A DNA stretch of 43,351 bases, taken from the NCBI GenBank assembly GCA_023151315.1, contig JAKLJE010000019.1, positions 39,531-82,881 of the forward strand. Direction: 5' to 3'. Position 1 is the stretch's first letter; every line of letters begins with the position of its first letter. The translations under genes and the position numbers were made by a program. Source of the stretch: Bacteroidia bacterium (GTDB lineage Bacteria > Bacteroidota > Bacteroidia > Palsa-965). Positions 25,669 to 34,145 of this stretch are shown in pieces. The notes below the pieces were generated by a model that ran no database searches, was not told the DNA's origin, and was given only the letters and a program-made list of their open reading frames with translations.

Positions 25669-26475
25669 ATGCAGAACATTATTGAGAAAGCCTGGGAAGA
25701 TCGTTCCCTTTTGAACAACGCGGATACGCGTAAAGCAATTGAAAATGTGATCGAAGAACTCGACAAAGGTCGACTGCGCGTTGCAGAACCTGATGGAGAT
25801 TCGTGGAAGGTGAATGATTGGGTGAAGAAGGCTGTGATTCTGTATTTCCCGATCCGACAGATGGAAACCATCGAAGTAGGTCCAATGGAATTTCACGATA
25901 AGATGGCATTGAAGCGTGATTATGCAGCGTTAGGCGTTCGTGTAGTGCCGCATGCAGTTGCGCGTTACGGAGCATTTCTTGCTAAAGGCGTTATCATGAT
26001 GCCGAGTTATGTGAACATTGGTGCTTATGTGGATTCTGGAACCATGGTAGACACATGGGCAACTGTAGGTTCATGCGCGCAAATCGGGAAAGACGTTCAC
26101 CTGAGCGGTGGTGTGGGAATAGGAGGAGTGCTGGAACCGGTTCAGGCTGCACCTGTCATTATCGAAGATGGAGCTTTCATCGGTTCGCGTTGCATTGTGG
26201 TGGAAGGTTGCAGAGTTGGAAAAGAAGCAGTGCTGGGTGCCAATGTTGTATTGACGGGCTCAACAAAAATCATTGACGTTACGGGTGAGAAACCTGTGGA
26301 GTATAAAGGATTTGTACCGCCGCGTTCCGTTGTAATTCCGGGAACATATCAGAAGAAGTTTGCTTCCGGAGAATACGGTGTTCCTTGTGCTTTGATCATC
26401 GGGAAACGCAAAGAAAGTACGGATCTGAAAACATCGTTGAACAATGCATTACGTGAGTATGATGTGGCGGTTTAG
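25669..26475 (+). CDS. dapD: Tetrahydrodipicolinate N-succinyltransferase
   Basis: A 268-residue cytoplasmic enzyme of the succinylase branch of lysine and diaminopimelate synthesis. A helical N-terminal domain is followed by a left-handed beta-helix (MMPSYVNIGAYVDSGTMVDTWATVGSCAQIGKDVHLSGGVGIGGV...), the trademark of DapD. The C-terminal SGEYGVPCALIIGKR segment is also typical. The length is normal. Its last bases overlap the start of the next reading frame by about 14-17 bases, which suggests translational coupling to an unrelated exported protein. Confidence 0.97.
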   Translation: MQNIIEKAWEDRSLLNNADTRKAIENVIEELDKGRLRVAEPDGDSWKVNDWVKKAVILYFPIRQMETIEVGPMEFHDKMALKRDYAALGVRVVPHAVARYGAFLAKGVIMMPSYVNIGAYVDSGTMVDTWATVGSCAQIGKDVHLSGGVGIGGVLEPVQAAPVIIEDGAFIGSRCIVVEGCRVGKEAVLGANVVLTGSTKIIDVTGEKPVEYKGFVPPRSVVIPGTYQKKFASGEYGVPCALIIGKRKESTDLKTSLNNALREYDVAV

Positions 26476-27727
26476 TTTCTTGTTTTTATTTGCGGCCACC
26501 GTATTGCAGGCGCAAACTCCGCCGCCACCACCACCGCCACCACCGTTACAGTTGTATACGCCTCCTACAAAAGAGGAGATGACTGCGTGGTATTTCAAGC
26601 AACATGAGGTGATGGATGAATTGCTGAATTCCTCGGAGTATTATAAACCCGAGGATCTGATTTTCTACGAATCATCTCAAACCAGTAAAGCTGAACTGAA
26701 GTTGAAATCTTCCAGAGTTGAAGCAATAGATGAAGATTCAAACGTAGTTGGTCAGTTCAACTTTGAGGTGTTGTACAATGCTCAAGGACAAATCGCACAG
26801 ACAACACAGTTCGGGGAGGGATCCCGATACGAGTACATTCGAAGATGGAAGTACAATACTGCCGGTAAAGTACAATCGTATGTGACGCTTGATCGGGAAA
26901 CTGATGCGGCTACCAAAAAGGTTAAAGTAAATGGAGACAGCATGGTGATCAATTATCTGCCCAGCGGATCCATAAGTGATATTAAGCGGTATTCGGTAAG
27001 GAATTCGGGAGCTTCCCGCACTGCATCGTTGATTTCAACCAGAAAGTTCATTTACAACGCAGATGGAACACTGAAGCAACGATCAGAGGATGGCAGCAAT
27101 TACTTTTACTTCTATGATGCCGAAAAGCATCCGGTGAGAGTATGCACAGTTGCTGATCGGAAAGCTTCAGGTGACAGTTTATCATGGAAGTCCGATGGTG
27201 TTGATATGACCGTTGAGCATTGGGTTGTTGAAACCAAAACTCAGTTTACAGGTTTAATGGAGAAGCAAGTCATAAACATAGCAACCGGTAATATGCTGCT
27301 CTATTCACTTTTTGGCGATGGAAAATTCAATTACATAAGAGGAATTACAGGGCCGTTAACGGTGAAGTGTACGTATGATGTTCAGAATCGATGTATCGTT
27401 GAATCTTATTATTCAATGGACAACATGTTGTTAAGTGAATCAGCTTACGAGTATTTCAACGGCAACACCATTTCAAAGTACCGGGTTTCGGTATTCTGGG
27501 CATTGGATGAGAACAATTCGCTTGAAAATTATCCGCCTCATGCGCAATTGGCTGCTGATAACCTGTACGAGGTTTACGAAGTGAATTATGATGCTCCAAA
27601 GGAAAATCAAATGCCCGCAGTTGGCAGACTCACTAGACATTTGGTTTCAATAAAAAACGGGAAGCGTGAAGTGTTAGCCACAAAGCCGGGAATGATAACG
27701 TTAAAAATTGTTTGCACCTACAACTAG
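26459..27727 (+). CDS. Exported protein of unknown function with proline run
   Basis: A 422-residue protein with signal peptide MMWRFSFLFLFAATVLQAQ. I chose the ATG at 26459 (26462 is equally possible), since the more upstream ATG at 26444 adds polar residues before the signal. Just after cleavage comes a run of nine prolines. The rest has beta-rich segments with weak YD/RHS-like patterns (FEVLYNAQGQIAQTTQF; YDVQNRCIVESYYSMDNMLLSESAYEYF). I recognise no named family. It resembles the next gene in layout, and the two are probably paralogues in an operon with dapD (3-base gap downstream). Confidence 0.75.
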   Translation: MMWRFSFLFLFAATVLQAQTPPPPPPPPPLQLYTPPTKEEMTAWYFKQHEVMDELLNSSEYYKPEDLIFYESSQTSKAELKLKSSRVEAIDEDSNVVGQFNFEVLYNAQGQIAQTTQFGEGSRYEYIRRWKYNTAGKVQSYVTLDRETDAATKKVKVNGDSMVINYLPSGSISDIKRYSVRNSGASRTASLISTRKFIYNADGTLKQRSEDGSNYFYFYDAEKHPVRVCTVADRKASGDSLSWKSDGVDMTVEHWVVETKTQFTGLMEKQVINIATGNMLLYSLFGDGKFNYIRGITGPLTVKCTYDVQNRCIVESYYSMDNMLLSESAYEYFNGNTISKYRVSVFWALDENNSLENYPPHAQLAADNLYEVYEVNYDAPKENQMPAVGRLTRHLVSIKNGKREVLATKPGMITLKIVCTYN

Positions 27728-27730
27728 ACG

Positions 27731-28900
27731 ATGAGAATAGTTCTGACGTGGTTCGCTTTCAGTTTCGGAGTTTCTCTATTAGCACAGGAACCGGCCGGGA
27801 ATGTATTCCTCGATAACTATTCCACTGTCGAAGAACTGCAACCTGCTTTGTTCTATCGCTTGCAGAATTTCATTCCGGATTCCACTGTATTGATTCGCTC
27901 GAATGCAAAGAAGGCCGGATTGTCTTTTGCAATGGATGTGAAAAGTCAGGATGTGAATGCCAAAGGCAAGACTGAAGTAACGGCTTATGCGGAACATTTC
28001 TATTGGGATGATCAGATGCGCATGACTGATCAGCTCTTGCTTTCAGCGAACGGGAAAGACACACTTAAGCATCTTGAAATTCTTTGGCTGGTGGGAAAGA
28101 AACCTGCTGCTGCTGTAGTAACTGCTACCGACAGTATGCGCCGCGATACCGTGCGTCTGGCTTACAACAGAGCCGGAACGGTTGCTTCAGCGTATTATAC
28201 TACTTCCACAATTGCAGGCGTTCATCGTGATACGTCCAACAGAATGTACGACAGCCGCGGGCGATTGCTCATTGCTACCGGAATGTATTACGGGCCCTTG
28301 AAAGGTAATTTCATTTACGGTTATGATAATGAAAACCGTATCGTGCGTCGCATGTTTACTACTTCATCCGGTGCGCCTTTGTGTGTCGACACGGTAATCT
28401 ATCAATACAATTCCGATGCGCGTTCCGTGATGACTGTATCTCACAACATCAAAGTGGGCGCGGATGGCAAATGGATTAAAATTGATCAGCAACAGATTTA
28501 TGTTGTAAGCGGAAGAGTGATCAGTCATACGCAATATTATATGCCGGATGTCCCGCTGGGAGCGGAGCAATCGCCGCTTTATACCGTGCGTTACGAGTAC
28601 GACATGGAGGGCCGTTTGTCTTTGGAATCACTGGATCAGCCCGGAAAGTTTGAATCCGTACGCACAAAGTATTATTACAGCAATTCACGCATGGTGCCCG
28701 ACAGTCTTGTACTGGAAGAATACGTTTCCGGTTCACGCCCTGATTTGTATCGCGTTTACCGCCGCGATGTGCGTACTTACGACAATCAGAACCGTCTGGT
28801 AAGCGTTACAATTCTCCAATACACGTATTACGAGAAAAAGCGCAAACGTACCAAGGTGAAATCGCACTGGCTGAAAGAGGAGCGTTACAATTACGGTTAA
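27731..28900 (+). CDS. Exported protein of unknown function, related to the preceding gene
   Basis: A 389-residue protein with signal peptide MRIVLTWFAFSFGVSLLAQ. Repeated segments such as RMYDSRGRLLIATGMYYGP, YGYDNENRIVRRMFTTSSG and YEYDMEGRLSLESLDQPG resemble YD/RHS-type beta-hairpin repeats. There is no core RHS toxin domain. It begins 3 bases after its neighbour and shares its style of sequence. The function is unknown. The next gene has its own promoter. Confidence 0.78.
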   Translation: MRIVLTWFAFSFGVSLLAQEPAGNVFLDNYSTVEELQPALFYRLQNFIPDSTVLIRSNAKKAGLSFAMDVKSQDVNAKGKTEVTAYAEHFYWDDQMRMTDQLLLSANGKDTLKHLEILWLVGKKPAAAVVTATDSMRRDTVRLAYNRAGTVASAYYTTSTIAGVHRDTSNRMYDSRGRLLIATGMYYGPLKGNFIYGYDNENRIVRRMFTTSSGAPLCVDTVIYQYNSDARSVMTVSHNIKVGADGKWIKIDQQQIYVVSGRVISHTQYYMPDVPLGAEQSPLYTVRYEYDMEGRLSLESLDQPGKFESVRTKYYYSNSRMVPDSLVLEEYVSGSRPDLYRVYRRDVRTYDNQNRLVSVTILQYTYYEKKRKRTKVKSHWLKEERYNYG

Positions 28901-28921
28901 CGTGTTCTCCTCAGGAAGAAC

Positions 28922-28929
28922 TATCTTTG
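28922..28929 (+). promoter_or_regulatory. -7 box immediately before the GT9 gene
   Basis: TATCTTTG is an exact consensus match, followed by CACC and the GTG start at 28934. It indicates a leaderless mRNA and supports the GTG start. Confidence 0.62.
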
Positions 28930-28933
28930 CACC

Positions 28934-29923
28934 GTGAAGAAAATCCTTCTCATTCAAACTGCATTTACGGGTGATGTGGTGCTGGCTACTCCTTTGATCG
29001 AGAAGCTGCATCAGTATTATCCGGAGGCGAAGCTGGATTTTCTTCTGAAGAAAGGAAACGAGAATCTTCTCGCGGGTCATCCGTACATCAATGAAGTTCT
29101 TGTCTTCAATAAATCGCAGGGAAAATACAGCGAGATGTGGCGCTTGTTGCGCCGTATTCGCAGTGCGAAGTATGATGCGGTGATCAACATGCACCGATTC
29201 GGTTCTTCCGGATTTCTCGTAGCGTTTTCAGGTGCGAAGAGCAAGATCGGTTTCGATAAGAATCCGTTTTCATGGTCGTATTCCCGCAAGGTGACACATG
29301 AAATCGGCAACGGTAAACACGAAGTGCGGCGCAATCTGGAATTGATTGAGCACATCACGGACATGAAATCGCAAGAGCCGAAATTGTATCCGGGTGAGAA
29401 CGATGAGAAACTGATTTCATTTCACAAAACCAAAGGAGCGTACGTATGCATTGCACCTACATCCGTTTGGTTCACCAAGCAATGGTCGCTTGAAAAATGG
29501 GTGGAGATGATCACATTGCTTCCTGCGGAATTGAATGTATATCTGCTCGGCGGTCCCGGAGATCGCGGAGTGTGCGATGAAATCATGAAACGTGCTGCGA
29601 GAAGCAATGCGGTAAATCTCTGCGGACAACTTACGTTCCTGCAATCGGCAGCGTTGATGCGCGATGCGAAAATGAATTTCGTAAATGATTCCGCACCTCT
29701 GCATTTTGCCTCTTCAATGAACGCACCTGTTACGGCTGTGTTCTGTTCCACGGTTCCGAAATTCGGATTCGGTCCTTTGTCTGACGATTCCGTCATCATT
29801 GAAACCGACGAAGATCTTTCCTGCCGTCCTTGCGGAATTCACGGACACAAAGAATGTCCGGAGCTGCATTTCAAATGTTCAAAGACAATTTCCGCTGCTA
29901 AAGTTGCAGCACGCGCCAAATAA
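28934..29923 (+). CDS. Glycosyltransferase family 9 (lipopolysaccharide heptosyltransferase type)
   Basis: A 329-residue GT9 enzyme related to WaaF/WaaC, which transfer ADP-heptose or similar sugars to the lipid A core at the inner membrane. The N-terminus KKILLIQTAFTGDVVLATPLIEKLH is the family signature. The C-terminal half has the donor-binding APTSVWFTKQW, YLLGGPGDRGVCDEI, and NFVNDSAPLHFASSMNAPVTAVF segments. The GTG start is fixed by the upstream -7 box. The CCA-adding gene begins 1 base after its stop. The acceptor sugar cannot be inferred. Confidence 0.92.
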   Translation: MKKILLIQTAFTGDVVLATPLIEKLHQYYPEAKLDFLLKKGNENLLAGHPYINEVLVFNKSQGKYSEMWRLLRRIRSAKYDAVINMHRFGSSGFLVAFSGAKSKIGFDKNPFSWSYSRKVTHEIGNGKHEVRRNLELIEHITDMKSQEPKLYPGENDEKLISFHKTKGAYVCIAPTSVWFTKQWSLEKWVEMITLLPAELNVYLLGGPGDRGVCDEIMKRAARSNAVNLCGQLTFLQSAALMRDAKMNFVNDSAPLHFASSMNAPVTAVFCSTVPKFGFGPLSDDSVIIETDEDLSCRPCGIHGHKECPELHFKCSKTISAAKVAARAK

Positions 29924-29924
29924 T

Positions 29925-31421
29925 ATGAAGGGTTTATCATTCATTACGCATCCTGTTTTCAAAATCGTTTCGGAAGAAGCGACCAAGCTGAACGTGGATG
30001 CATACGTGATCGGAGGTTTTGTGCGCGACAACATTCTCGGTCGTCCGTGTAAGGATATTGACATTGTTGCGGTGGGCAGCGGAAAAGGAGATAAAACCGT
30101 TGGCATCACATTGGCAGAAGCGGTTGGAAAACGTTTGCGCACGCGCGTGAATGTATTCCGCAACTTCGGAACTGCCCAATTGAAGACGGACGATTACGAA
30201 GTGGAATTTGTTGGCGCGCGTAAGGAATCTTACAGTCGTGATTCCCGCAAGCCGATTGTGGAAGACGGAACACTCGAAGACGATCAGAATCGTCGCGATT
30301 TTACGATCAACGCTATGGCGGTTTCTCTCAATGAGAAATCATACGGCGCTTTGCTTGACCCGTTTGACGGTTTCGGAGATATAGAATGCAAGATCATTCG
30401 CACGCCGTTGAGTCCTGACGTTACTTACAGTGACGATCCTTTGCGTATGATGCGCGCGATCCGTTTCGCAACACAGCTGAATTATAAAATTGAAGATGAA
30501 TCGTTCAATTCCATTAAACGCAATGCGGATCGAATCAAGATCATCTCACGCGAACGCGTAGCGGATGAACTACACAAGATCGTTTTGGCAAAAGTTCCTT
30601 CTGTAGGATTCAAACTGCTCTTCAATTCCGGTTTGCTGAAGTTCATCTTTCCGGAGATGCAGGCTTTACAAGGCGTTGACGTGATCAAAGGTCACGCGCA
30701 CAAAGACAATTTCTATCACACTTTGCAAGTGTTGGATAACGTTGCAGAACGATCCGCCGATTTGTGGTTGCGTTGGGCAGCCATCCTGCATGATATTGCA
30801 AAACCTCCAACGAAGAAATACGAAGAAGGTCATGGTTGGACGTTTCACGGTCACGAAGACCGTGGAGCGCGCATGGTGCCGAAGATTTTCACCGCAATGA
30901 AATTTCCGTTGAACGATCGCATGAAGTATGTGCAGAAGCTGGTGCAACTGCATTTGCGTCCGATTGCTTTGGCGAAAGATGAAATTACGGATTCAGCAGT
31001 GCGACGTTTGCTTTTCGATGCAGGCGATGATGTGGAAGATCTCATGTTGCTGTGCGAATGTGATATCACTTCCAAGCAGGAAGAACGTGTGCAACGTTAT
31101 CTGAACAATTTCAAAATTGTCCGCCAGAAACTGAAGGAAATAGAGGAGAAGGACCGCGTGCGTAACTGGCAACCGCCGGTTACGGGAGAAGATATTATGG
31201 CCGCTTTCGGAATCGCTCCTTCATTGCAGGTAGGAATTATCAAAACTGCCATTCGCGAATCCATTCTCGATGGAATCATTCCGAATGAACGTCCTGCTGC
31301 ATGGGAATTGATGAAAGCAGAAGGCGCAAAAGCGGGTTTGCAAGTTGTTGCCGGTTATGAGTTGCCGAATCCTGAATTACTTCCTGTAAAAGTGAAGCAA
31401 GATGAGAATACCGACAAATAA
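29925..31421 (+). CDS. cca: CCA tRNA nucleotidyltransferase/poly(A) polymerase-type protein with HD domain
   Basis: A 498-residue protein. The N-terminal nucleotidyltransferase has GGFVRD (30-35) and the metal-binding KDIDIV (D44 and D46). The neck contains RRDFTINAMAVS and DDPLRMMRAIRFA. An HD hydrolase domain follows (AAILHDIAKPPTK, H289 and D290). I placed the start at MKGLSFITHP, 1 base after the GT9 stop; the longer in-frame ATG at 29799 overlaps GT9 without conserved sequence. The fused HD domain is the usual Bacteroidota form. Whether it adds CCA or acts as poly(A) polymerase cannot be told from sequence. It overlaps prmC by 20 bases. Confidence 0.93.
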   Translation: MKGLSFITHPVFKIVSEEATKLNVDAYVIGGFVRDNILGRPCKDIDIVAVGSGKGDKTVGITLAEAVGKRLRTRVNVFRNFGTAQLKTDDYEVEFVGARKESYSRDSRKPIVEDGTLEDDQNRRDFTINAMAVSLNEKSYGALLDPFDGFGDIECKIIRTPLSPDVTYSDDPLRMMRAIRFATQLNYKIEDESFNSIKRNADRIKIISRERVADELHKIVLAKVPSVGFKLLFNSGLLKFIFPEMQALQGVDVIKGHAHKDNFYHTLQVLDNVAERSADLWLRWAAILHDIAKPPTKKYEEGHGWTFHGHEDRGARMVPKIFTAMKFPLNDRMKYVQKLVQLHLRPIALAKDEITDSAVRRLLFDAGDDVEDLMLLCECDITSKQEERVQRYLNNFKIVRQKLKEIEEKDRVRNWQPPVTGEDIMAAFGIAPSLQVGIIKTAIRESILDGIIPNERPAAWELMKAEGAKAGLQVVAGYELPNPELLPVKVKQDENTDK

Positions 31422-32286
31422 AGTTGGCGACATTCTCAACTACTTCCGCAATGAACTCGCTTTGAAATACGAAGCAGAGGAAATTGAAATTTTGGCGCAG
31501 TATTGTTTCGAAGATTTTTCAGGCATACGCAAAGCGGATATCGTGCTGCATCCCGAAAAAACGGTGAGCGAATCTGAATTGTTGAAGTACAGTTTTGCGG
31601 TGAAAGATCTCAAGCGCGGCCGACCGATTCAATACATTCTCGGCAAAGCCTGGTTCATGGGAGAAACATTCGACGTGAACGAAAGCGTTCTCATTCCGCG
31701 TCCCGAAACCGAAGAGCTCACGCAGAAAGTCATTGACGAAATTCTCATGCATCCCGAAACCATTTCGGTGATTGACATCGGAACAGGAAGCGGATGTATT
31801 CCCATCATGATCAAAAAGAAACGTCCGCGTGCGCACGTGTACGCCGTTGATGTTTCCACAGACGCATTGCAAACTGCGAAGCAAAATGCAGAGCAGCACA
31901 ATGTAAATGTGAATTTCATTCACGCTGATTTTCTCAATCGTGAAACGTGGAAGCAACTGCCTTCCGTAAGCATTATCGTGAGCAATCCGCCTTACGTCAA
32001 GCAAAGTGAATCATCAACCATGCTCGATCGCGTTCTCGATCACGAACCGCACACGGCATTGTTTGTTCCCGACGACGACGCACTGATTTTCTATAAAGTC
32101 ATTGCTGAGTTCGCGAAAGAAAAACTCAAGCCCGGAGGAAAAGTGTTTGTGGAGATCAATGAAGCATTGGGGTTGGAGACGTGTATTGTTTTTCAGAAGG
32201 CAGGTTTTCAGGATGTGGTGTTGGAGAATGACTTGTCTGGAAGGGCGCGGCTGGTGCGAGCAAGCAGATTACACGAAGAACATTAG
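31402..32286 (+). CDS. prmC: Peptide chain release factor N5-glutamine methyltransferase
   Basis: A 294-residue SAM-dependent enzyme that methylates the GGQ glutamine of release factors RF1 and RF2. The N-terminal helical domain carries RPIQYILGKAWFMGETF. The catalytic domain has PRPETE (99-104), the SAM loop DIGTGSG (125-131) and the signature NPPY (195-198). The length is normal. The start overlaps the cca stop by 20 bases, so the two are translationally coupled. The stop lies 3 bases before the hairpin array. Confidence 0.96.
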   Translation: MRIPTNKVGDILNYFRNELALKYEAEEIEILAQYCFEDFSGIRKADIVLHPEKTVSESELLKYSFAVKDLKRGRPIQYILGKAWFMGETFDVNESVLIPRPETEELTQKVIDEILMHPETISVIDIGTGSGCIPIMIKKKRPRAHVYAVDVSTDALQTAKQNAEQHNVNVNFIHADFLNRETWKQLPSVSIIVSNPPYVKQSESSTMLDRVLDHEPHTALFVPDDDALIFYKVIAEFAKEKLKPGGKVFVEINEALGLETCIVFQKAGFQDVVLENDLSGRARLVRASRLHEEH

Positions 32287-32289
32287 GTT

Positions 32290-32619
32290 GATCGGTGCGG
32301 CTTTGCCGCGATCGTTGCAGCAGAGCTGCTGATCGGAGTTCCTTCGGAATGATCGGTGCGGCGTTGCCGCGATCGGGACAGCAAAGCTGTTGATCGGTGA
32401 CGCATTCGCGTCGATCGGGAATTAATGGATCTTGCAATCCCCGATCAGTGCGAAGCACACCGATCCACACGAAGTGTGCCCGAACAGCGCAAAGCGCCCC
32501 GATCAGCACGGAGTGCCCCGATCAGCGCGAAGCGCCCCGATCCAAACGAAGTGCCCCGATCCACACGAAGTGCCCCGATCCACACGAAGTGTGCCCGATC
32601 AGCGCGTAGCGCCCCGATC
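32290..32619. repeat. Mirror-image array of short hairpins with GATCGG / CCGATC spacers
   Basis: The 32287-32656 gap has no gene. Seven GATCG-type boxes start at 32290, 32310, 32331, 32351, 32371, 32392 and 32413 (period 20-21). Then ten CCGAtC boxes, the reverse complement, start at 32441, 32460, 32480, 32499, 32518, 32537, 32556, 32575, 32595 and 32614 (period 19-20). Between boxes lie self-complementary sequences that differ from unit to unit: GCGGC-TTT-GCCGC, TTCC-TTC-GGAA and ACAGC-AAA-GCTGT on the left; GTGC-GAA-GCAC, CACAC-GAA-GTGTG, GCGC-AAA-GCGC and GCAC-GGA-GTGC on the right. Two right-hand units have imperfect stems. I do not recognise a named family. Confidence 0.92.
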
Positions 32620-32620
32620 C

Positions 32621-32651
32621 TTTTCTACTGTACACTTTGTTGTTATCTTTA
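32621..32651 (+). promoter_or_regulatory. Promoter of the GT2 gene
   Basis: TTTT at 32621-32624 (near-match to TTTG), a 19-base spacer, then TATCTTTA at 32644-32651. The -7 box ends 5 bases before the ATG at 32657. It directly abuts the hairpin array. Confidence 0.55.
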
Positions 32652-32656
32652 ACCGA

Positions 32657-33403
32657 ATGAAAGTCACCGTCATCACCGCCTGTTACAACGCTGCCGACAC
32701 GATTCGCGCAACGATTGAATCGGTATTGGCACAGGATTACCGCGATATTGAATACATCATCATCGACGGAGAATCCAAAGACAAAACACTTTCCGTGGTG
32801 CGTGAGTATGCCGACAGAGTCACACGAGTGATTTCAGAAAAAGACGGAGGCATTTACTTCGCGTTGAACAAAGGATTGCATGTGGCGAACGGAGATATCA
32901 TTGCGTTTTTGCATGCAGATGATATTTTCGCAACGAAAACTGTGATCAGCGATGTGGTGAAGAAATTTCAGGAGTCGCACGCTGACGGCGTTTACGGAGA
33001 TCTGCAATACGTGGATCGTCAGAATACCAATCACGTGGTGCGCAACTGGAAGTCGGGACATTATCAGCCCGGCATGTTTCTGAAAGGATGGATGCCGCCG
33101 CATCCTGCGTTGTTTCTGAAGAGAAGTTGTTACGAGCGTCACGGAATTTTCAATACTACATTCCGCACAGCAGCAGATTACGAACTCATGCTGCGCTTTA
33201 TACATCTGCACAAAATTAAAATTGCCTACATACACGAGGTGCTCGTGAAGATGCGCGTGGGCGGTGTGAGTAATCTCACGCTGGCCAATCGTATCCGAGC
33301 GAACCGTGAAGACAAACGCGCGTGGCTGGTGAACGGCTTGAAGCCGGGAATGTTTACGCTGGTGCGGAAGCCGTTGTCGAAGGTGGTGCAGTATTTCAGG
33401 TGA
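32657..33403 (+). CDS. Glycosyltransferase family 2
   Basis: A 248-residue GT-A fold glycosyltransferase, probably acting on cell-surface polysaccharide. The N-terminus KVTVITACYNAADTIRATIESVLAQDY and YIIIDGESKDKT are family signatures. The DxD-type motif is HADD at 86-89. TAADYELMLRF carries the general-base region. I start it at the ATG at 32657, just after a promoter. An in-frame reading frame that continues upstream to 32432 only translates the hairpin array (repeated PRSTRSAP-like peptide) and is not coding. The acceptor is unknown. Unrelated repeats follow. Confidence 0.92.
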   Translation: MKVTVITACYNAADTIRATIESVLAQDYRDIEYIIIDGESKDKTLSVVREYADRVTRVISEKDGGIYFALNKGLHVANGDIIAFLHADDIFATKTVISDVVKKFQESHADGVYGDLQYVDRQNTNHVVRNWKSGHYQPGMFLKGWMPPHPALFLKRSCYERHGIFNTTFRTAADYELMLRFIHLHKIKIAYIHEVLVKMRVGGVSNLTLANRIRANREDKRAWLVNGLKPGMFTLVRKPLSKVVQYFR

Positions 33404-33972
33404 GTACGCGGGAAGAATAGTACACTGAAAGGACGGATTCAACGGATTTTCTTCGGGTCATTGCGATTCTTCGGGTCATTGCGAGGTTACGAAGCAATCC
33501 CGAATTGTTAGTACGCGGGAAGAATAGTACACTGAAAGGACGGATTAAACGGATTTTTTCGGGTCATTGCGAGGTTACGAAGCAATCCCGAAAAGTTAGT
33601 GCACGGAATTAATAGTGCACGGAATTAATAGTACACTGATTTTACGGAAAGGACAGATTTTCGCGGATTTTTCTTCGGGTCATTGCGAGGTTACGAAGCA
33701 ATCCCGAAAAGTTAGTGCACGGAATTAATAGTGCTTGGAATTAATAGTACACTGATTTTACGGAAAGGACAGATTTTCGCGGATTTTTCTTCGGGTCATT
33801 GCGATTCTTCGGGTCATTGCGAGGTTACGAAGCAATCCCGAAGTGTTAGTACACGGATTTAATAGTACACTGATTTTACTGAAAGGACAGATAACCACGG
33901 ATAACGGATTCATTAATGAATCCGTAAAATCCGTGCCCTGAGCTTGCCGAAGGGTCCGTGTACTATTCCATA
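33404..33972 (+). repeat. Composite intergenic repeat cluster
   Basis: Four exact copies of a 35-base element beginning TTCGGGTCATTGCGAGG and ending GAAGCAATCCCGAA lie at 33470, 33558, 33674 and 33808. Its ends (TTCGGG/CCCGAA and ATTGC/GCAAT) can fold into a hairpin. Between them recur TAGTACACTGA, GAAAGGACAGATTTTCGCGG and GCACGGAATTAATAGT. Truncated element copies precede the first and fourth full copies (GGGTCATTGCGATTC). At 33904-33925 is a perfect 22-base palindrome centred on ATTAAT. CCCTGAGCTTGCCGAAGGG follows at about 33936-33954. The remaining bases to 34140 show no gene. Confidence 0.88.
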
Positions 33973-34145
33973 CATTTTACAAAACATCAACTAATAATTA
34001 ATCTGTAAACCATCGTATTCATTCTGTAAAAGAAGATTGCGAGTGGTTCTTAATTCACTGCTGATTGTTGTCAGCAGCTTGCGAATTATTGTTGTTTCGG
34101 TGTCAAACAGAATAGGAAAATAGAAAGCCTTGAGGTAAATTGCAG

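Noticed and set aside
29799-29924. Longer start of the CCA-adding-type protein
   Set aside because: The extension overlaps the glycosyltransferase gene and lacks conserved sequence; the chosen ATG follows its stop by 1 base.
32290-32619. CRISPR-like array of repeats and spacers
   Set aside because: The constant boxes are only 6 bases and change orientation in the middle, and the spacers are self-complementary hairpins, not unique 30-base sequences. No cas gene is nearby.
32432-32656. N-terminal extension of the GT2 glycosyltransferase
   Set aside because: The extension is only the translation of the hairpin array. The promoter and the GT2 signature begin after it.
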